Counted from the first letter of the stretch, positions 15,259-23,455 are shown. The stretch: 30,661 nucleotides of DNA from FACHB-1406 sp034189065 (GCA_034189065.1 JAXHVQ010000067.1:1-30661), one strand, 5' to 3'. Made by a program: numbers and translations. Notes: generated from the letters alone by a model not told the origin.

Positions 15259-16794
15259 TTAATTATCCGTCAGCCCCAACGATTTCGTCGTCGCATTGCT
15301 CAAACTTTGCTCGATGGTTGCCAAAACCCGTTCTTCTTCTGGCGCGATCGCCTCATCAAGCCGCGCAATTTTGTTGCACTGTGCGAGTAAAGGAACGCCA
15401 AAATCTGTATTAATTTGTTCTAATAATGTTTCCAACTTCGGAGGAGATTCGAGATTCGCCTCAATCGTTTCGAGGGAAGCCGGACTCAAATTTGCTGCTT
15501 GTAGTCCCGGCAAAATTTCCGCCCACGTTTCGCCCGGATTTCCCGCTAAAACCACATGAACGAGAATGCGATCCATAATCGTTTCTTGGGCGATCGCGTC
15601 TTCAAAATATTCGTTGCTTTCAGTTTTCACCGTCTCCAAGTCTTCAGGAAGCGATGTTTCGGGATTGAGTTTCGCTTCATAAAAACGACACGCACCGTAA
15701 CCCAAAGCATACACCATCGCCGCATTACTCCCCGCCCCAATAACCGCGCCCGCAACGGGAATATTACGGAAGAAAAGGTCTAAACCCGCCTCAATTGCTC
15801 GATTTCCGCCCAACGATAAACCAAAAATCGTTAAAACTTCTGCCTTTCGTTCCGGTTCCTTTAAATCCAAACCGTAAATTCCCGCAATTTGATACACCAT
15901 TTCGGCGTGTAATAGCGTGGTTGACGCAATATCCACCGCCAACAAAGCCGTTGCCGCGCCGGGGATCAAACTCGTCGCCAAACCCGAACCGCCAGCCAAC
16001 ATTGCTTTTTGTAACATCAACCGGTGGGCGATCGCGTGCGGTTCCGCATCGGGATATTGCGCCTTCAGCCGTTCGACTTCGCTAGCCGCCTTTTCCACAT
16101 CCACTCGATCGAGAAGGGCAACCAACCAATCGGCTTTAAACGCCTTTGCCACCTGTTTTAGTGCGGGGTTGTCGGCAATGGTATCCAAAAGGTATCCCGT
16201 CCCCTCCGTCACCTTCCCGGCGGCACCTCCAACGGCGTTAGCCGCACCCCAAGCGGTTCCCACCGCTACTTCTCCCGCCTTGGCAGCCGTCGAACCCAGC
16301 GCGCCAGCCATTCCCGTCGCCCCTTCCCAAGTCCGTCCTGCCGCTTCCCCAAAGAGATCGCCCGCGCGAGTTGCCGCCGACTGCGCCGTTTCTCCCGCCT
16401 TGGCTGCCGTCGAACCCATTGCGTCCACAATAGAACCCAACCAGGATTTCTCCGATTGAGAAGTTGTGGCAACTTCGTTTTCTTCCTTGGCGGGAGTTTG
16501 GCTAGCCACTGCAAATGCTTCTTCCCATGCTGGCACTTCTGCGCCAGTCTTTTTTCCAGACACCTTGGCGCGTTTAATGGTAACGGCGGCTAGGCGAACC
16601 AGTCCTTGGCGGATGCGATTAACGCAAGCATCGCGGTTGGGAACCGTTTCGGCTGTCAACACCACTTGCAAACAGTCCCCTTCGAGAGAAGCGTCGGCGG
16701 CGATACCTTGGGGTTGGAAAGAACGATTGAGGAGGGATGCGATCGCGTCAACATTTCCCTGGCGCGCTGCTTCGAGCAAATTGGGTTCGATCAT
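15259..16794 (-). CDS. EcsC-like protein with cyanobacterial N-terminal module
   Basis: A 511-residue protein. Residues 1-80 (MIEPNLLEAARQGNVDAIAS...) form a small module seen at the front of several cyanobacterial proteins. Residues ~120-205 are Ala/Gly-rich with repeated GSTAAKAGE units (two clear copies), likely amphipathic helices that touch membranes. Residues ~250-385 match the EcsC type: GGSGLATSLIPGAATALLAVDI, YQIAGIYGLDL, GAVIGAGSNAAMVYALG. A C-terminal helical domain follows. EcsC proteins are poorly characterised and have been linked to protein export or membranes. It is monocistronic. The N-terminal module and EcsC calls are by pattern. Confidence 0.65.
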   Translation of the reverse strand: MIEPNLLEAARQGNVDAIASLLNRSFQPQGIAADASLEGDCLQVVLTAETVPNRDACVNRIRQGLVRLAAVTIKRAKVSGKKTGAEVPAWEEAFAVASQTPAKEENEVATTSQSEKSWLGSIVDAMGSTAAKAGETAQSAATRAGDLFGEAAGRTWEGATGMAGALGSTAAKAGEVAVGTAWGAANAVGGAAGKVTEGTGYLLDTIADNPALKQVAKAFKADWLVALLDRVDVEKAASEVERLKAQYPDAEPHAIAHRLMLQKAMLAGGSGLATSLIPGAATALLAVDIASTTLLHAEMVYQIAGIYGLDLKEPERKAEVLTIFGLSLGGNRAIEAGLDLFFRNIPVAGAVIGAGSNAAMVYALGYGACRFYEAKLNPETSLPEDLETVKTESNEYFEDAIAQETIMDRILVHVVLAGNPGETWAEILPGLQAANLSPASLETIEANLESPPKLETLLEQINTDFGVPLLAQCNKIARLDEAIAPEEERVLATIEQSLSNATTKSLGLTDN

Positions 16795-16838
16795 TAGAGC
16801 AATCCGATTTTAAAAATTTGCTTTTTACCGAAAATACT

Positions 16839-17264
16839 GGGTCTAAAGCCCCGTTTTTCAAGACGGCTTTTCGCACCGTCCACAAGGCAAGGTTTCCTCG
16901 CTACCGGGCGGTGCGCTTTTTTTGAACCTCCCTTACCCACAAAAAGTGGGTAGAAGGCCCCATCGTTCGCGACGGATGATTTTCTGCTATGATATCTTAT
17001 CGTCATTGCTAACGACCGACCATGCTCGTTTATGAAATGAAGTTGCAGGGAGCGCCATCCCAGTACGCAAAGCTAGACCAAGCTATCCGTACAGGCAGGT
17101 TTATCCGTAACAGCATCATTAAAGCATGGCTCGACGGCAAAGTTAAAAGTCGTAACGATGCCTACAAATACTGCAAGGTGCTAGCAGACAATGGGGAGTT
17201 TCCTTGGGCAAGTAAGCTCAACTCTCCAACCCACAATATTGTAGTTCCAGCTCCAAAGATATAG
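16839..17264 (+). mobile_element. IS200/IS605-family relic: left end plus truncated tnpB
   Basis: The left end begins about GGGTCTAAAGCCCCG (16839-16853), which matches 13 of 15 bases of the corresponding end of the element at 21.8-22.1 kb. Hairpins follow (AAAGCC/GGCTTT, and CCCAC-AAAAA-GTGGG near 16935). The 5' end of tnpB starts at 17022 and breaks off near 17222. No tnpA and no right end are present, so it is immobile alone. Confidence 0.75.
17022..17264 (+). pseudogene. Truncated TnpB (IS605 OrfB) N-terminus
   Basis: The first ~66 residues (MLVYEMKLQGAPSQYAKLDQ, TGRFIRNSIIKAWLDGKV, FPWASKLNS) are the N-terminal helical domain of TnpB, the RNA-guided nuclease of IS200/IS605 elements. The remaining residues (PTHNIVVPAPKI) are unrelated read-through. 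A full TnpB is ~370-400 residues, so the RuvC and zinc-ribbon domains are missing and no activity is expected. Confidence 0.8.
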
Positions 17265-17305
17265 AGGTTGGAAAGACCGATACCATAGTGCCAAAATGGA
17301 TCGGG

Positions 17306-17410
17306 TTAATTTTGCCAGTTGAGTAAACGTCCGTATCGCTGAGTTGAAGAATCGGCGAGAGTCTCAATTTCTTGAATTCGCTGCTCGATTTGCGCTGGAG
17401 ATAAGGGCAT
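17306..17410 (-). CDS. Possible 34-residue protein with RBS
   Basis: The frame reads MPLSPAQIEQRIQEIETLAD, then SSTQRYGRLLNWQN, a plausible amphipathic helix. A GGAG lies 6 bases before the ATG. The RBS and start codon sit in a perfect 8-bp hairpin (GGAGATAA/TTATCTCC arms, 17397-17420), which could limit translation. Family unknown; it might also be the fragment of a gene disturbed by the adjacent IS relic. Confidence 0.35.
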   Translation of the reverse strand: MPLSPAQIEQRIQEIETLADSSTQRYGRLLNWQN

Positions 17411-17481
17411 TTTTATCTCCGACTCATATTTGTAGCGATACAATCAATTCCCCTTCTAAATTCTCCCATTCTCCCATTCTT

Positions 17482-18675
17482 CTATTCAGTTTCCAATGTA
17501 ATTTCCCGCCGATTAAAGGGCAAATCTTGATTGATTGCCTCAATTTCTTGCTGTTCCATATCGTTGATTTCATCGATATAAGAGTGCAAAATTTTGCTCA
17601 TGCGGGGGTTATAAAAGCGGTGCAAACTATGATTTGGCGTTGCCGGAAAGCCGCGCCGTCGCTTGTGTCGCCCGCCTGCGCCGGGGTCGAACGTTTGAAT
17701 GCCTTGGGCGATCGCCCATTCAATGGGCTTATAATAACACGCTTCAAAATGGAGACAATCATACTCCTCAAAACATCCCCAATACCGACCGTATAAATTG
17801 TCGCCCTTGCGCAGACAAAATGAGAGACCGACGGGGCGGCGATCGTCGTCTTCGCGGTAGGCGGTAACTAAGACAACGCGATCGCGATAGTTGGGATACA
17901 GTTTCTCAAAAAACTTCCGCGTGAGATACTTACTTCCCCAATAAAATTTCTCGCAAGTGCTGCTATAAAAACTGTAAATTGTCGGAAATAAAGAATGGGG
18001 AATCTCTTCCCCCGCCAGCACTTCAACCCGCAGTCCCGCATTGGCAACTGCTTTGCGTTCGCGTTTGATGTTGCGGCGTTGGTTGGAATTAAATACCTTA
18101 AGATAATCGTCAAAGGTATTAAACTCTCGATTGCTCCAAATATAGCTATGATGCAGCCAACCGTTGAATCCGTGACGTTCGAGGGTTGATTTCCAGTTCG
18201 GATCCACAAACAAGAAATGACAACCCGAAAGCCGATGGCGATCGCAAAAATGGTCGATCGCCGCAACCATCATTCCCGTCAATTCTTCCTCGTCCTCCCC
18301 CGGGGCAATCAAAAAACGATAGCCCGTTGCCGGTGTAAAGGGAGTCATTCCCAATAACTTCGGGTAATACTGGGTTCCCAAGCGATGGGCTAAATCCGCC
18401 CACTGATGGTCGAAAACAAATTCTCCGTAGCTATGACCTTTAATATATAACGGTGCTGCTGCGATTAGCTGACGATCTCTCCACACCGTTAAATGAGTGG
18501 GTTGCCATCCCGCCCGCGCCGTCGCACTGCCAGAAATTTCCAGGTTATGCAGCCACTCCCATTCCAAAAACGGCGTTTTGAGGGGTTGGGCGAGGGTATC
18601 CCACGCCGGTTGGGGAATTTCAGCAATTTTTTGAATCCACTGTACGGTATAGGAGGATTGATTTTGTTTCACCAT
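17482..18675 (-). CDS. FemAB-like / GNAT-fold acyltransferase (PF04339 type)
   Basis: A cytosolic protein of 397 residues of the FemAB-like (former DUF482) family, whose double GNAT fold is related to peptidoglycan interpeptide-bridge transferases. Recognisable blocks are TPFLEWEWLHNLEISGSATA, AAPLYIKGHSYGEFVFDHQW, FNSNQRRNIKRERKA, YYKPIEWAIAQGIQTFDPGA, and the typical ending GGRHKRRRGFPATPNHSLHR with FYNPRM. The acceptor is unknown; many annotations call it a GNAT N-acetyltransferase or peptidoglycan biosynthesis protein. It is a single gene, with its 5' side next to heptamer repeats. Confidence 0.85.
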   Translation of the reverse strand: MVKQNQSSYTVQWIQKIAEIPQPAWDTLAQPLKTPFLEWEWLHNLEISGSATARAGWQPTHLTVWRDRQLIAAAPLYIKGHSYGEFVFDHQWADLAHRLGTQYYPKLLGMTPFTPATGYRFLIAPGEDEEELTGMMVAAIDHFCDRHRLSGCHFLFVDPNWKSTLERHGFNGWLHHSYIWSNREFNTFDDYLKVFNSNQRRNIKRERKAVANAGLRVEVLAGEEIPHSLFPTIYSFYSSTCEKFYWGSKYLTRKFFEKLYPNYRDRVVLVTAYREDDDRRPVGLSFCLRKGDNLYGRYWGCFEEYDCLHFEACYYKPIEWAIAQGIQTFDPGAGGRHKRRRGFPATPNHSLHRFYNPRMSKILHSYIDEINDMEQQEIEAINQDLPFNRREITLETE

Positions 18676-18789
18676 AGGGATCGTTTGTCAAGGGCGATCT
18701 TGCTTTTGTCTGCGGGGTTGAGAGTCAGTTGTTGGAGGCTCTTACTCTTTATTAAGGTTAAAGCAATATTCCTTAACATTGCACTGAAG

Positions 18790-18850
18790 ATTGGGAATTG
18801 GGAATTGGGAATTGGGAATTGGGAATGGGGAATTGGGAATTGGGAATGGG
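18790..18850. repeat. Heptanucleotide tandem repeat (GGGAATT)
   Basis: About eight to nine units of GGGAATT with occasional GGGAATG variants. It lies between the FemAB-like and RibD-like genes. This is a short tandemly repeated repetitive sequence of the kind found in filamentous cyanobacteria. Confidence 0.9.
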
Positions 18851-18859
18851 TTGCTAAAA

Positions 18860-18878
18860 GGGCGGGGAAACCCCGCCC
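18860..18878. repeat. GC-rich dispersed palindrome, copy 1
   Basis: GGGCGGGG-AAA-CCCCGCCC, an 8-bp stem directly abutting the stop codon of the RibD-like gene. Related copies are at 23409 and 26051. It may terminate transcription. Confidence 0.75.
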
Positions 18879-19613
18879 CTACTGATGTTCAACGCGATAG
18901 CAGATAAAAATTTCCTGTTCGACCGGCGTAACGCTGACCAACTGTAACCGACGCGATCGCTCGGCGAGGAAACCCAACCCCTCAACCGGCGTGGGGGCAG
19001 TTGCGCCGCCTAAAATTAAAGGACAGATTGTCAGCCAAATCTCATCAATTAGATCGACCTCGAACAAAGAAGCGACTAATTCCCCGCCGCCCAAGATAGC
19101 CAATCGCTTTAACCCCAGTTTGTGCAAGCGCTCCAACACTGTTGCCCAATCTAAAGAGGGTTGAGCTTGACGGCGAGAATTCGACGTTTCCCCCTCCCCA
19201 GACGCAGGAGAAGGAGGTAGGAGAGGAACAGCAAGAACGCGCTGGAATAGAGCCGTTGTTTCGGGGTCCGGCGCGCCCTGGGGAGTCGTTAACAGCCAAC
19301 GGGGGACAGATTGGCGAAAAAAGCGCAAATCCGGGTCAAATCGCCCCGATCGCGAACACACCAAATGAACCGGTTGGGGAGGTTTGCCCGACAGTTGGCG
19401 CTGTTGTAGCAATTGCGGGTTGGTGACAGGAAGAGTGGTGCCATAAGCGCGTAACGTTTGCGCGCCAAAAACAACGCCATCAGCGAGGGCAACTTGGCGT
19501 TCGAGGTGGCCGCGATCGCGCGACGAAGAAAAACGAGCAGCAGACCGCGCGCGATCGGCGATCTTGCCATCGGCACTCATGGCGAGTACAACAGTGATAT
19601 GAGGTCGATTCAT
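18879..19613 (-). CDS. RibD C-terminal-domain (pyrimidine/dihydrofolate) reductase
   Basis: A soluble NADPH-dependent reductase-fold protein of 244 residues. It matches the reductase half of RibD, which reduces the ribosyl side chain of the aminouracil intermediate of riboflavin. Key blocks are RPHITVVLAMSADGKIAD, DGVVFGAQTLRAYG, LAILGGGELVASLFEVDLID, and LTICPLILGGATAPTP. There is no deaminase domain, so it is either a split RibD or a paralogue. ATG at 19613 was taken because the family motif begins right after it; upstream in-frame codons add poorly conserved residues. Odd feature: residues ~154-173 (LLPPSPASGEGETSNSRRQA) look like a translated dispersed repeat inserted in frame. Confidence 0.85.
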   Translation of the reverse strand: MNRPHITVVLAMSADGKIADRARSAARFSSSRDRGHLERQVALADGVVFGAQTLRAYGTTLPVTNPQLLQQRQLSGKPPQPVHLVCSRSGRFDPDLRFFRQSVPRWLLTTPQGAPDPETTALFQRVLAVPLLPPSPASGEGETSNSRRQAQPSLDWATVLERLHKLGLKRLAILGGGELVASLFEVDLIDEIWLTICPLILGGATAPTPVEGLGFLAERSRRLQLVSVTPVEQEIFICYRVEHQ

Positions 19614-19801
19614 TTCATCAGTTCCATGCCAACACTCCCCAAATTCTTGAACTTGCAACGCCTCCCTCTGTCCATTGATCGCGATCGGCGAACGCAACTT
19701 CTACGGTAGTTGAAATTCAGTTGGCTTTGCTACATTTAAATTAAGATGAATAGGAACTAATTCTTAGGATCGGGTTTGAGGCTTTAAGTACGGCAGTTTC
19801 T

Positions 19802-21784
19802 ATGGCTAAGCCATCTCCATCATCATTTCGTCGAATTTTGCTCTCGCGCCTTCTGCTGCTCAGCGTCCCCATCGTATTGGGGATGGGCGTAACGTTTGCC
19901 ATTACCTACAGAAAAGCGCGCTCGGCCCTGCTCGAAACCGCGCGCCAAAATTTAACTGAAAGTGCGATTCGTAAAGGGGAAAGTATCGCTCAATCGGTCG
20001 CCGCACTGAAAACCAATTTAGCAACAGCCAGCGAAAGCAGCATCTTGGTTGAAGGTCGTTCCGAGCAATATCAAACCTTCGTCGAACACCTGAGCCAACA
20101 ACTTCCCACAAACATACAGTGTCTTCAACTGCTCGAGGCGGAAACGCAAAATGCCATCGCCACCACCTGCGACCGACAGGCGATCGATAACTTGGCCGCT
20201 GAAACTTGGTCTGAGAGCGAACAACAATTACTCCTCGACAGTTCCCAAGTCAAAGTCCAAGTTATCCTGCCGGAACGCTCTTCCTCCCCGCCTCCAGAAA
20301 ATACAGATCTCCTAGCCGCCCCCAGCAAACTGAAATTGCAACTGGAAGCCCCCGTCTACAACCGCGCTGGCAACTTGCGCTATGTCCTACTCGCCCAGAC
20401 CCTCCTCATTCAACAAGACCGAGCCACACCGGGTTCCCTTGCCGGTTATTCCGTTGCCCTCAATGAGGAGGGCACCATCCTCATGCACCCTTTGCCCAGC
20501 CGCATCGGACGCAATATTGCCGAAGAAACCGATGCCGAACGCCTGCAAAACATCCTCAGAAGCGCCACCTCGGGACGGCAAGATTTTTTACACTTTGGTT
20601 TAGGAAAAAATGGAGAAGCCCTCGCGGGTTATAGCGCCATTGACAGCCCCGTCGATCCGACATCGGGAGACCAATGGGTCATCTTAGCCGTTACGAAACT
20701 CGATAACGCCCTAGCCGGTTTATGGGATATCCAACGGGTTTTGATCGTGCTGCTATTGGCCCTAACCCTTGCTCTCATTGCGGCAAGTTTGTTGGCGATT
20801 ATCTACATTGCTCGGGAGTTGGCCCGTCCCGTCGAAAAACTGAGAGATTTTGCCCTCGACCCAGATAATTACTATGGTCACAAAGTCCCGCAAAATCTGA
20901 AAATTCGAGAGTTTAACGAGTTGGCCAGCGCCCTCAATAAAATGGTGCAACGTCTTCAAGCTTGGGCAATGGAAGTGGAAACGGCTTGGAAGGAAGCTCA
21001 AACGGCCAATCAACTCAAAAGCGAGTTTCTCACCACGATTTCCCACGAACTGAGAACGCCCCTCAATGGGATTATCGGTTCAATTCGCTTGATTGAAGAT
21101 GGATTTTGTGACGATCGCGAGGAAGAAATGGAGTTTCTTCAACAGGCAGACCGCGCTGCCGTTCATCTGCTCGGTATTATTGATGATATTCTCAATATTT
21201 CTAAAATTGAAGCCGGTCAATTGGCAATTGCCCTCGAACCGGTTAACTTTAGCGAAGCGATCGCCGAAGCGATCGCGCTGTCTCAACCGGCGATCGAGCA
21301 AAAGGGTTTGAAACTGATGTCTCCTCAAGTTAAGGAAGAGTATTGGGTTCGAGCCGACCGCGACAAGCTCAAACAAGTTTTTCACAATATCCTCGACAAC
21401 GCCACTAAATTTACGAAAGCTGGCAGCATTTCGGTTTCTGTCGCTGTCGAACCCATACTGCCCGAGGAAACCGACGCAACAGCAGAAAAATCTCCCTGTC
21501 CTCAAACCGGTTCCCAGGTTGTCGCAATCGTCCGAGATACCGGCATCGGCATCGCATCGGCGCAAATGGACAAGCTGTTTCGCCCGTTTGTGATGATCGA
21601 CGGTTCGACGACGCGCGAAGCAGGCGGGACGGGATTGGGTTTGGCCCTCTCGCGCAATTTCATCGAACTGATGGGGGGGAGCATTACTCTGACGAGTTCT
21701 GGAAAAGACCAGGGAACGTTTGTTAAAATTGCTCTTCCTCTCGTCGAAACGGTGTCTGAGGAAAATGTACCCACTCCTTTTTGA
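19802..21784 (+). CDS. Membrane sensor histidine kinase (Cache-HAMP-HisKA-HATPase)
   Basis: A 660-residue inner-membrane sensor. Transmembrane helix 1 is at ~10-33, followed by a ~280-residue extracytoplasmic double-Cache-like region (SVALNEEGTILMHPLPSRIG is typical). Transmembrane helix 2 is at ~315-342 (VLIVLLLALTLALIAASLLA), then a HAMP linker (ELARPVEKLRDFALD). HisKA has SHELRTPLNGIIG with phospho-acceptor H415. The ATPase domain has the N-box HNILDNA (528-534), DTGIG (579-583) and GGTGLGLAL. All catalytic motifs are present. There is no adjacent response regulator. The stop codon lies in the terminal TTGAC of the IS element that follows, so the original C-terminus may have been a little different. 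Confidence 0.93.
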   Translation: MAKPSPSSFRRILLSRLLLLSVPIVLGMGVTFAITYRKARSALLETARQNLTESAIRKGESIAQSVAALKTNLATASESSILVEGRSEQYQTFVEHLSQQLPTNIQCLQLLEAETQNAIATTCDRQAIDNLAAETWSESEQQLLLDSSQVKVQVILPERSSSPPPENTDLLAAPSKLKLQLEAPVYNRAGNLRYVLLAQTLLIQQDRATPGSLAGYSVALNEEGTILMHPLPSRIGRNIAEETDAERLQNILRSATSGRQDFLHFGLGKNGEALAGYSAIDSPVDPTSGDQWVILAVTKLDNALAGLWDIQRVLIVLLLALTLALIAASLLAIIYIARELARPVEKLRDFALDPDNYYGHKVPQNLKIREFNELASALNKMVQRLQAWAMEVETAWKEAQTANQLKSEFLTTISHELRTPLNGIIGSIRLIEDGFCDDREEEMEFLQQADRAAVHLLGIIDDILNISKIEAGQLAIALEPVNFSEAIAEAIALSQPAIEQKGLKLMSPQVKEEYWVRADRDKLKQVFHNILDNATKFTKAGSISVSVAVEPILPEETDATAEKSPCPQTGSQVVAIVRDTGIGIASAQMDKLFRPFVMIDGSTTREAGGTGLGLALSRNFIELMGGSITLTSSGKDQGTFVKIALPLVETVSEENVPTPF

Positions 21785-22125
21785 CATCCTCACCGCCGTA
21801 AACGGACGGTGATTCCCAAACCTCGCGATTTGAGTTTCTGCTTCAGCCACCGTTGCATACCATAGTTAAACTATGTACTGTCTTATACAGAGTCCACAGA
21901 CTTTCAACCCGTTGCAGAGTTCCGATTCCGCAAGCCCTGCGGTACGGTGTCTTAAAAAGACTTATACTTGGTGCTCGGATATTTTACCCGCACAAGCTTT
22001 TGGTGCCCGGAACCTCATACATCCAGTTTTCAAGGTACGGATTCCGACTACTTGGTTATCGCGTTCGGAGCCTATGTACTCTAGCACTTATCGAAGTCGT
22101 CCTCAAAGGACGGGGTTTCAGACCC
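21781..22125 (-). mobile_element. Transposase-less IS200/IS605 derivative with omega-RNA-like core
   Basis: A ~345-bp element read leftward. Its left end is at 22125-22111 (GGGTCTGAAACCCCG) followed by the hairpin CGTCC-TTTGA-GGACG. Its right end is at 21781-21812, a bulged hairpin and terminal GGATGTCAA, matching the TCAA-type right-end cleavage motif of IS608. Between them are many small stem-loops on the leftward strand (GTCTT-TTT-AAGAC, CCGCA-GGGCT-TGCGG, CATAGTT-T-AACTATG) and a sequence like the last codons of tnpB (read as AEAETQIARFGN). tnpA and nearly all of tnpB are missing. The right part corresponds to where TnpB omega-RNA is encoded in full elements. It sits between the kinase stop and the fni RBS. 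Confidence 0.65.
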
Positions 22126-22132
22126 AGGAGGT
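22126..22132 (+). promoter_or_regulatory. Ribosome binding site of fni
   Basis: AGGAGGT lies 4 bases before the ATG at 22137. It is the only RBS for fni and is separated from the full-length copy of the gene by the assembly gap. Confidence 0.7.
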
Positions 22133-22136
22133 ATTG

Positions 22137-22257
22137 ATGAGCGAGACCCAGACTCGAAAGGCAGACCATCTTCGCATCTGTCTGGAAGAAAATGTTCAAT
22201 TTGAAAGGAAAACTAATGGTTTGGAGCGCTATGGTTTTATCCACTGCGGTTTGCCCG
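22137..22257 (+). other. Duplicate 5' end of fni at an assembly joint
   Basis: These 121 bases are identical to 22358-22478 and encode the first 40 residues of the isomerase. They end at a run of exactly 100 N (22258-22357). This is what two overlapping contigs scaffolded without merging would look like. The natural locus most likely has one continuous fni starting here. Confidence 0.85.
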
Positions 22258-22357
22258 NNNNNNNNNNNNNNNNNNNNNNNNNNNNNNNNNNNNNNNNNNN
22301 NNNNNNNNNNNNNNNNNNNNNNNNNNNNNNNNNNNNNNNNNNNNNNNNNNNNNNNNN
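22258..22357. other. Assembly gap of 100 N
   Basis: A placeholder gap, probably of no real length, since its flanks repeat the same 121 bases. Confidence 0.95.
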
Positions 22358-23386
22358 ATGAGCGAGACCCAGACTCGAAAGGCAGACCATCTTCGCATCT
22401 GTCTGGAAGAAAATGTTCAATTTGAAAGGAAAACTAATGGTTTGGAGCGCTATGGTTTTATCCACTGCGGTTTGCCCGAACTGGACTATGGAGAGATTGA
22501 TTTGTCGGTTCGGTTTTTGGGAAAGTTGTTAGGCGCGCCGTTGTTGATTTCTTCGATGACAGGGGGGACACCCCAGGCAAAAGCGATTAATTCGTCCCTA
22601 GCTCGGGTCGCTCAAACTTATAAGCTCGCGATGGGGGTTGGGTCTCAGCGTGCGGCTATCGAACGGCCGGAGTTGGCAGAGACCTTTGCAGTGCGATCGC
22701 TGGCTCCCGATATTCCCCTTTTTGCGAATTTGGGCGCGGTTCAGTTAAATTATGGCTATGGTCTCGATGAGTGTCGTCAAGCGGTCGATCTCCTCGAAGC
22801 CGACGCGCTCATTCTCCACCTCAATCCCCTCCAAGAGTGCATCCAACCTCGAGGCGATCGCAATTTTCGCGGGATTATTGACAAAATTGCCATTTTGTGC
22901 AGCAAACTTCCCGTTCCCGTCATTGTTAAGGAAGTAGGGAACGGTATCTCCGCAAAAGTCGCGCAACAGTTGATTGAAGCTGGCGTAAGTGCCATTGATG
23001 TCGCGGGGGCAGGGGGAACATCTTGGGCGAAAGTCGAAAGCCAACGGGCTGAAAAAGAAATGCAGCGACGACTGGGGCAAACCTTTGCCAATTGGGGATT
23101 GCCCGCCGCCGAATGTCTGGTTAGTATCCGGCAGACAAACTCAGAGATTCCCCTAATCGCCTCGGGCGGATTGCGCAACGGTTTAGATGCCGCCAAAGCG
23201 ATCGCGTTGGGCGCAGATTTAGCCGGATTCGCCTTCCCCTTCCTCCAAGCCGCCAGCGAGTCCCCCCAAGCCCTCGAGAACCTCGTCGAACTCCTAATCG
23301 CCGAACTCACAACCGTTCTCTTTTGCACCGGCAACGCCAATTTAGAAGAATTTAAACACGCCAACTCGCTTCAGAAGTTAGGATAG
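22358..23386 (+). CDS. fni: Type 2 isopentenyl-diphosphate delta-isomerase (FMN-dependent)
   Basis: This enzyme interconverts isopentenyl and dimethylallyl diphosphate in the methylerythritol phosphate route, feeding carotenoid, phytol and quinone synthesis. The TIM-barrel protein of 342 residues uses reduced FMN. Visible motifs are RKADHL near the N-terminus (7-12), SSMTGG (65-70), GVGSQR (93-98), HLNPLQE (154-160, with the catalytic-region Gln and Glu), VIVKEVGNGIS, and the phosphate-binding IASGGLRNGLDAAKAIALGA. The length is complete. The start equals the ATG at 22137 in the other contig, which carries the RBS; here the upstream context is only N. sppA follows on the same strand after ~150 bases of repeats. 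Confidence 0.96.
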   Translation: MSETQTRKADHLRICLEENVQFERKTNGLERYGFIHCGLPELDYGEIDLSVRFLGKLLGAPLLISSMTGGTPQAKAINSSLARVAQTYKLAMGVGSQRAAIERPELAETFAVRSLAPDIPLFANLGAVQLNYGYGLDECRQAVDLLEADALILHLNPLQECIQPRGDRNFRGIIDKIAILCSKLPVPVIVKEVGNGISAKVAQQLIEAGVSAIDVAGAGGTSWAKVESQRAEKEMQRRLGQTFANWGLPAAECLVSIRQTNSEIPLIASGGLRNGLDAAKAIALGADLAGFAFPFLQAASESPQALENLVELLIAELTTVLFCTGNANLEEFKHANSLQKLG

Positions 23387-23408
23387 ATCTATCGTTGGTC
23401 ATTGGTAG

Positions 23409-23427
23409 GGGCGGGGTTACCCCGCCC
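23409..23427. repeat. GC-rich dispersed palindrome, copy 2
   Basis: GGGCGGGG-TTA-CCCCGCCC followed by GTACAGGTCATT. The same downstream word follows copy 3 at 26051-26087, which marks both as members of one repeat family. Confidence 0.75.
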
Positions 23428-23455
23428 GTACAGGTCATTGGTCACTCAATGATTA

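Noticed and set aside
15917..16459. A rightward Ala/Pro-rich 180-codon ORF opposite the EcsC-like gene
   Set aside because: It mirrors the Ala/Gly repeats on the other strand and has no family resemblance.
21080..21850. A 256-codon leftward ORF antisense to the histidine kinase, beginning in the IS element
   Set aside because: It is the shadow of a high-quality kinase gene. Only its first dozen residues (AEAETQIARFGN) resemble anything, and those come from the tnpB end of the IS.
22137..22257. A true tandem duplication of the fni 5' end
   Set aside because: The identity is complete and the two copies are separated by exactly 100 N, which points to unmerged contig overlap.
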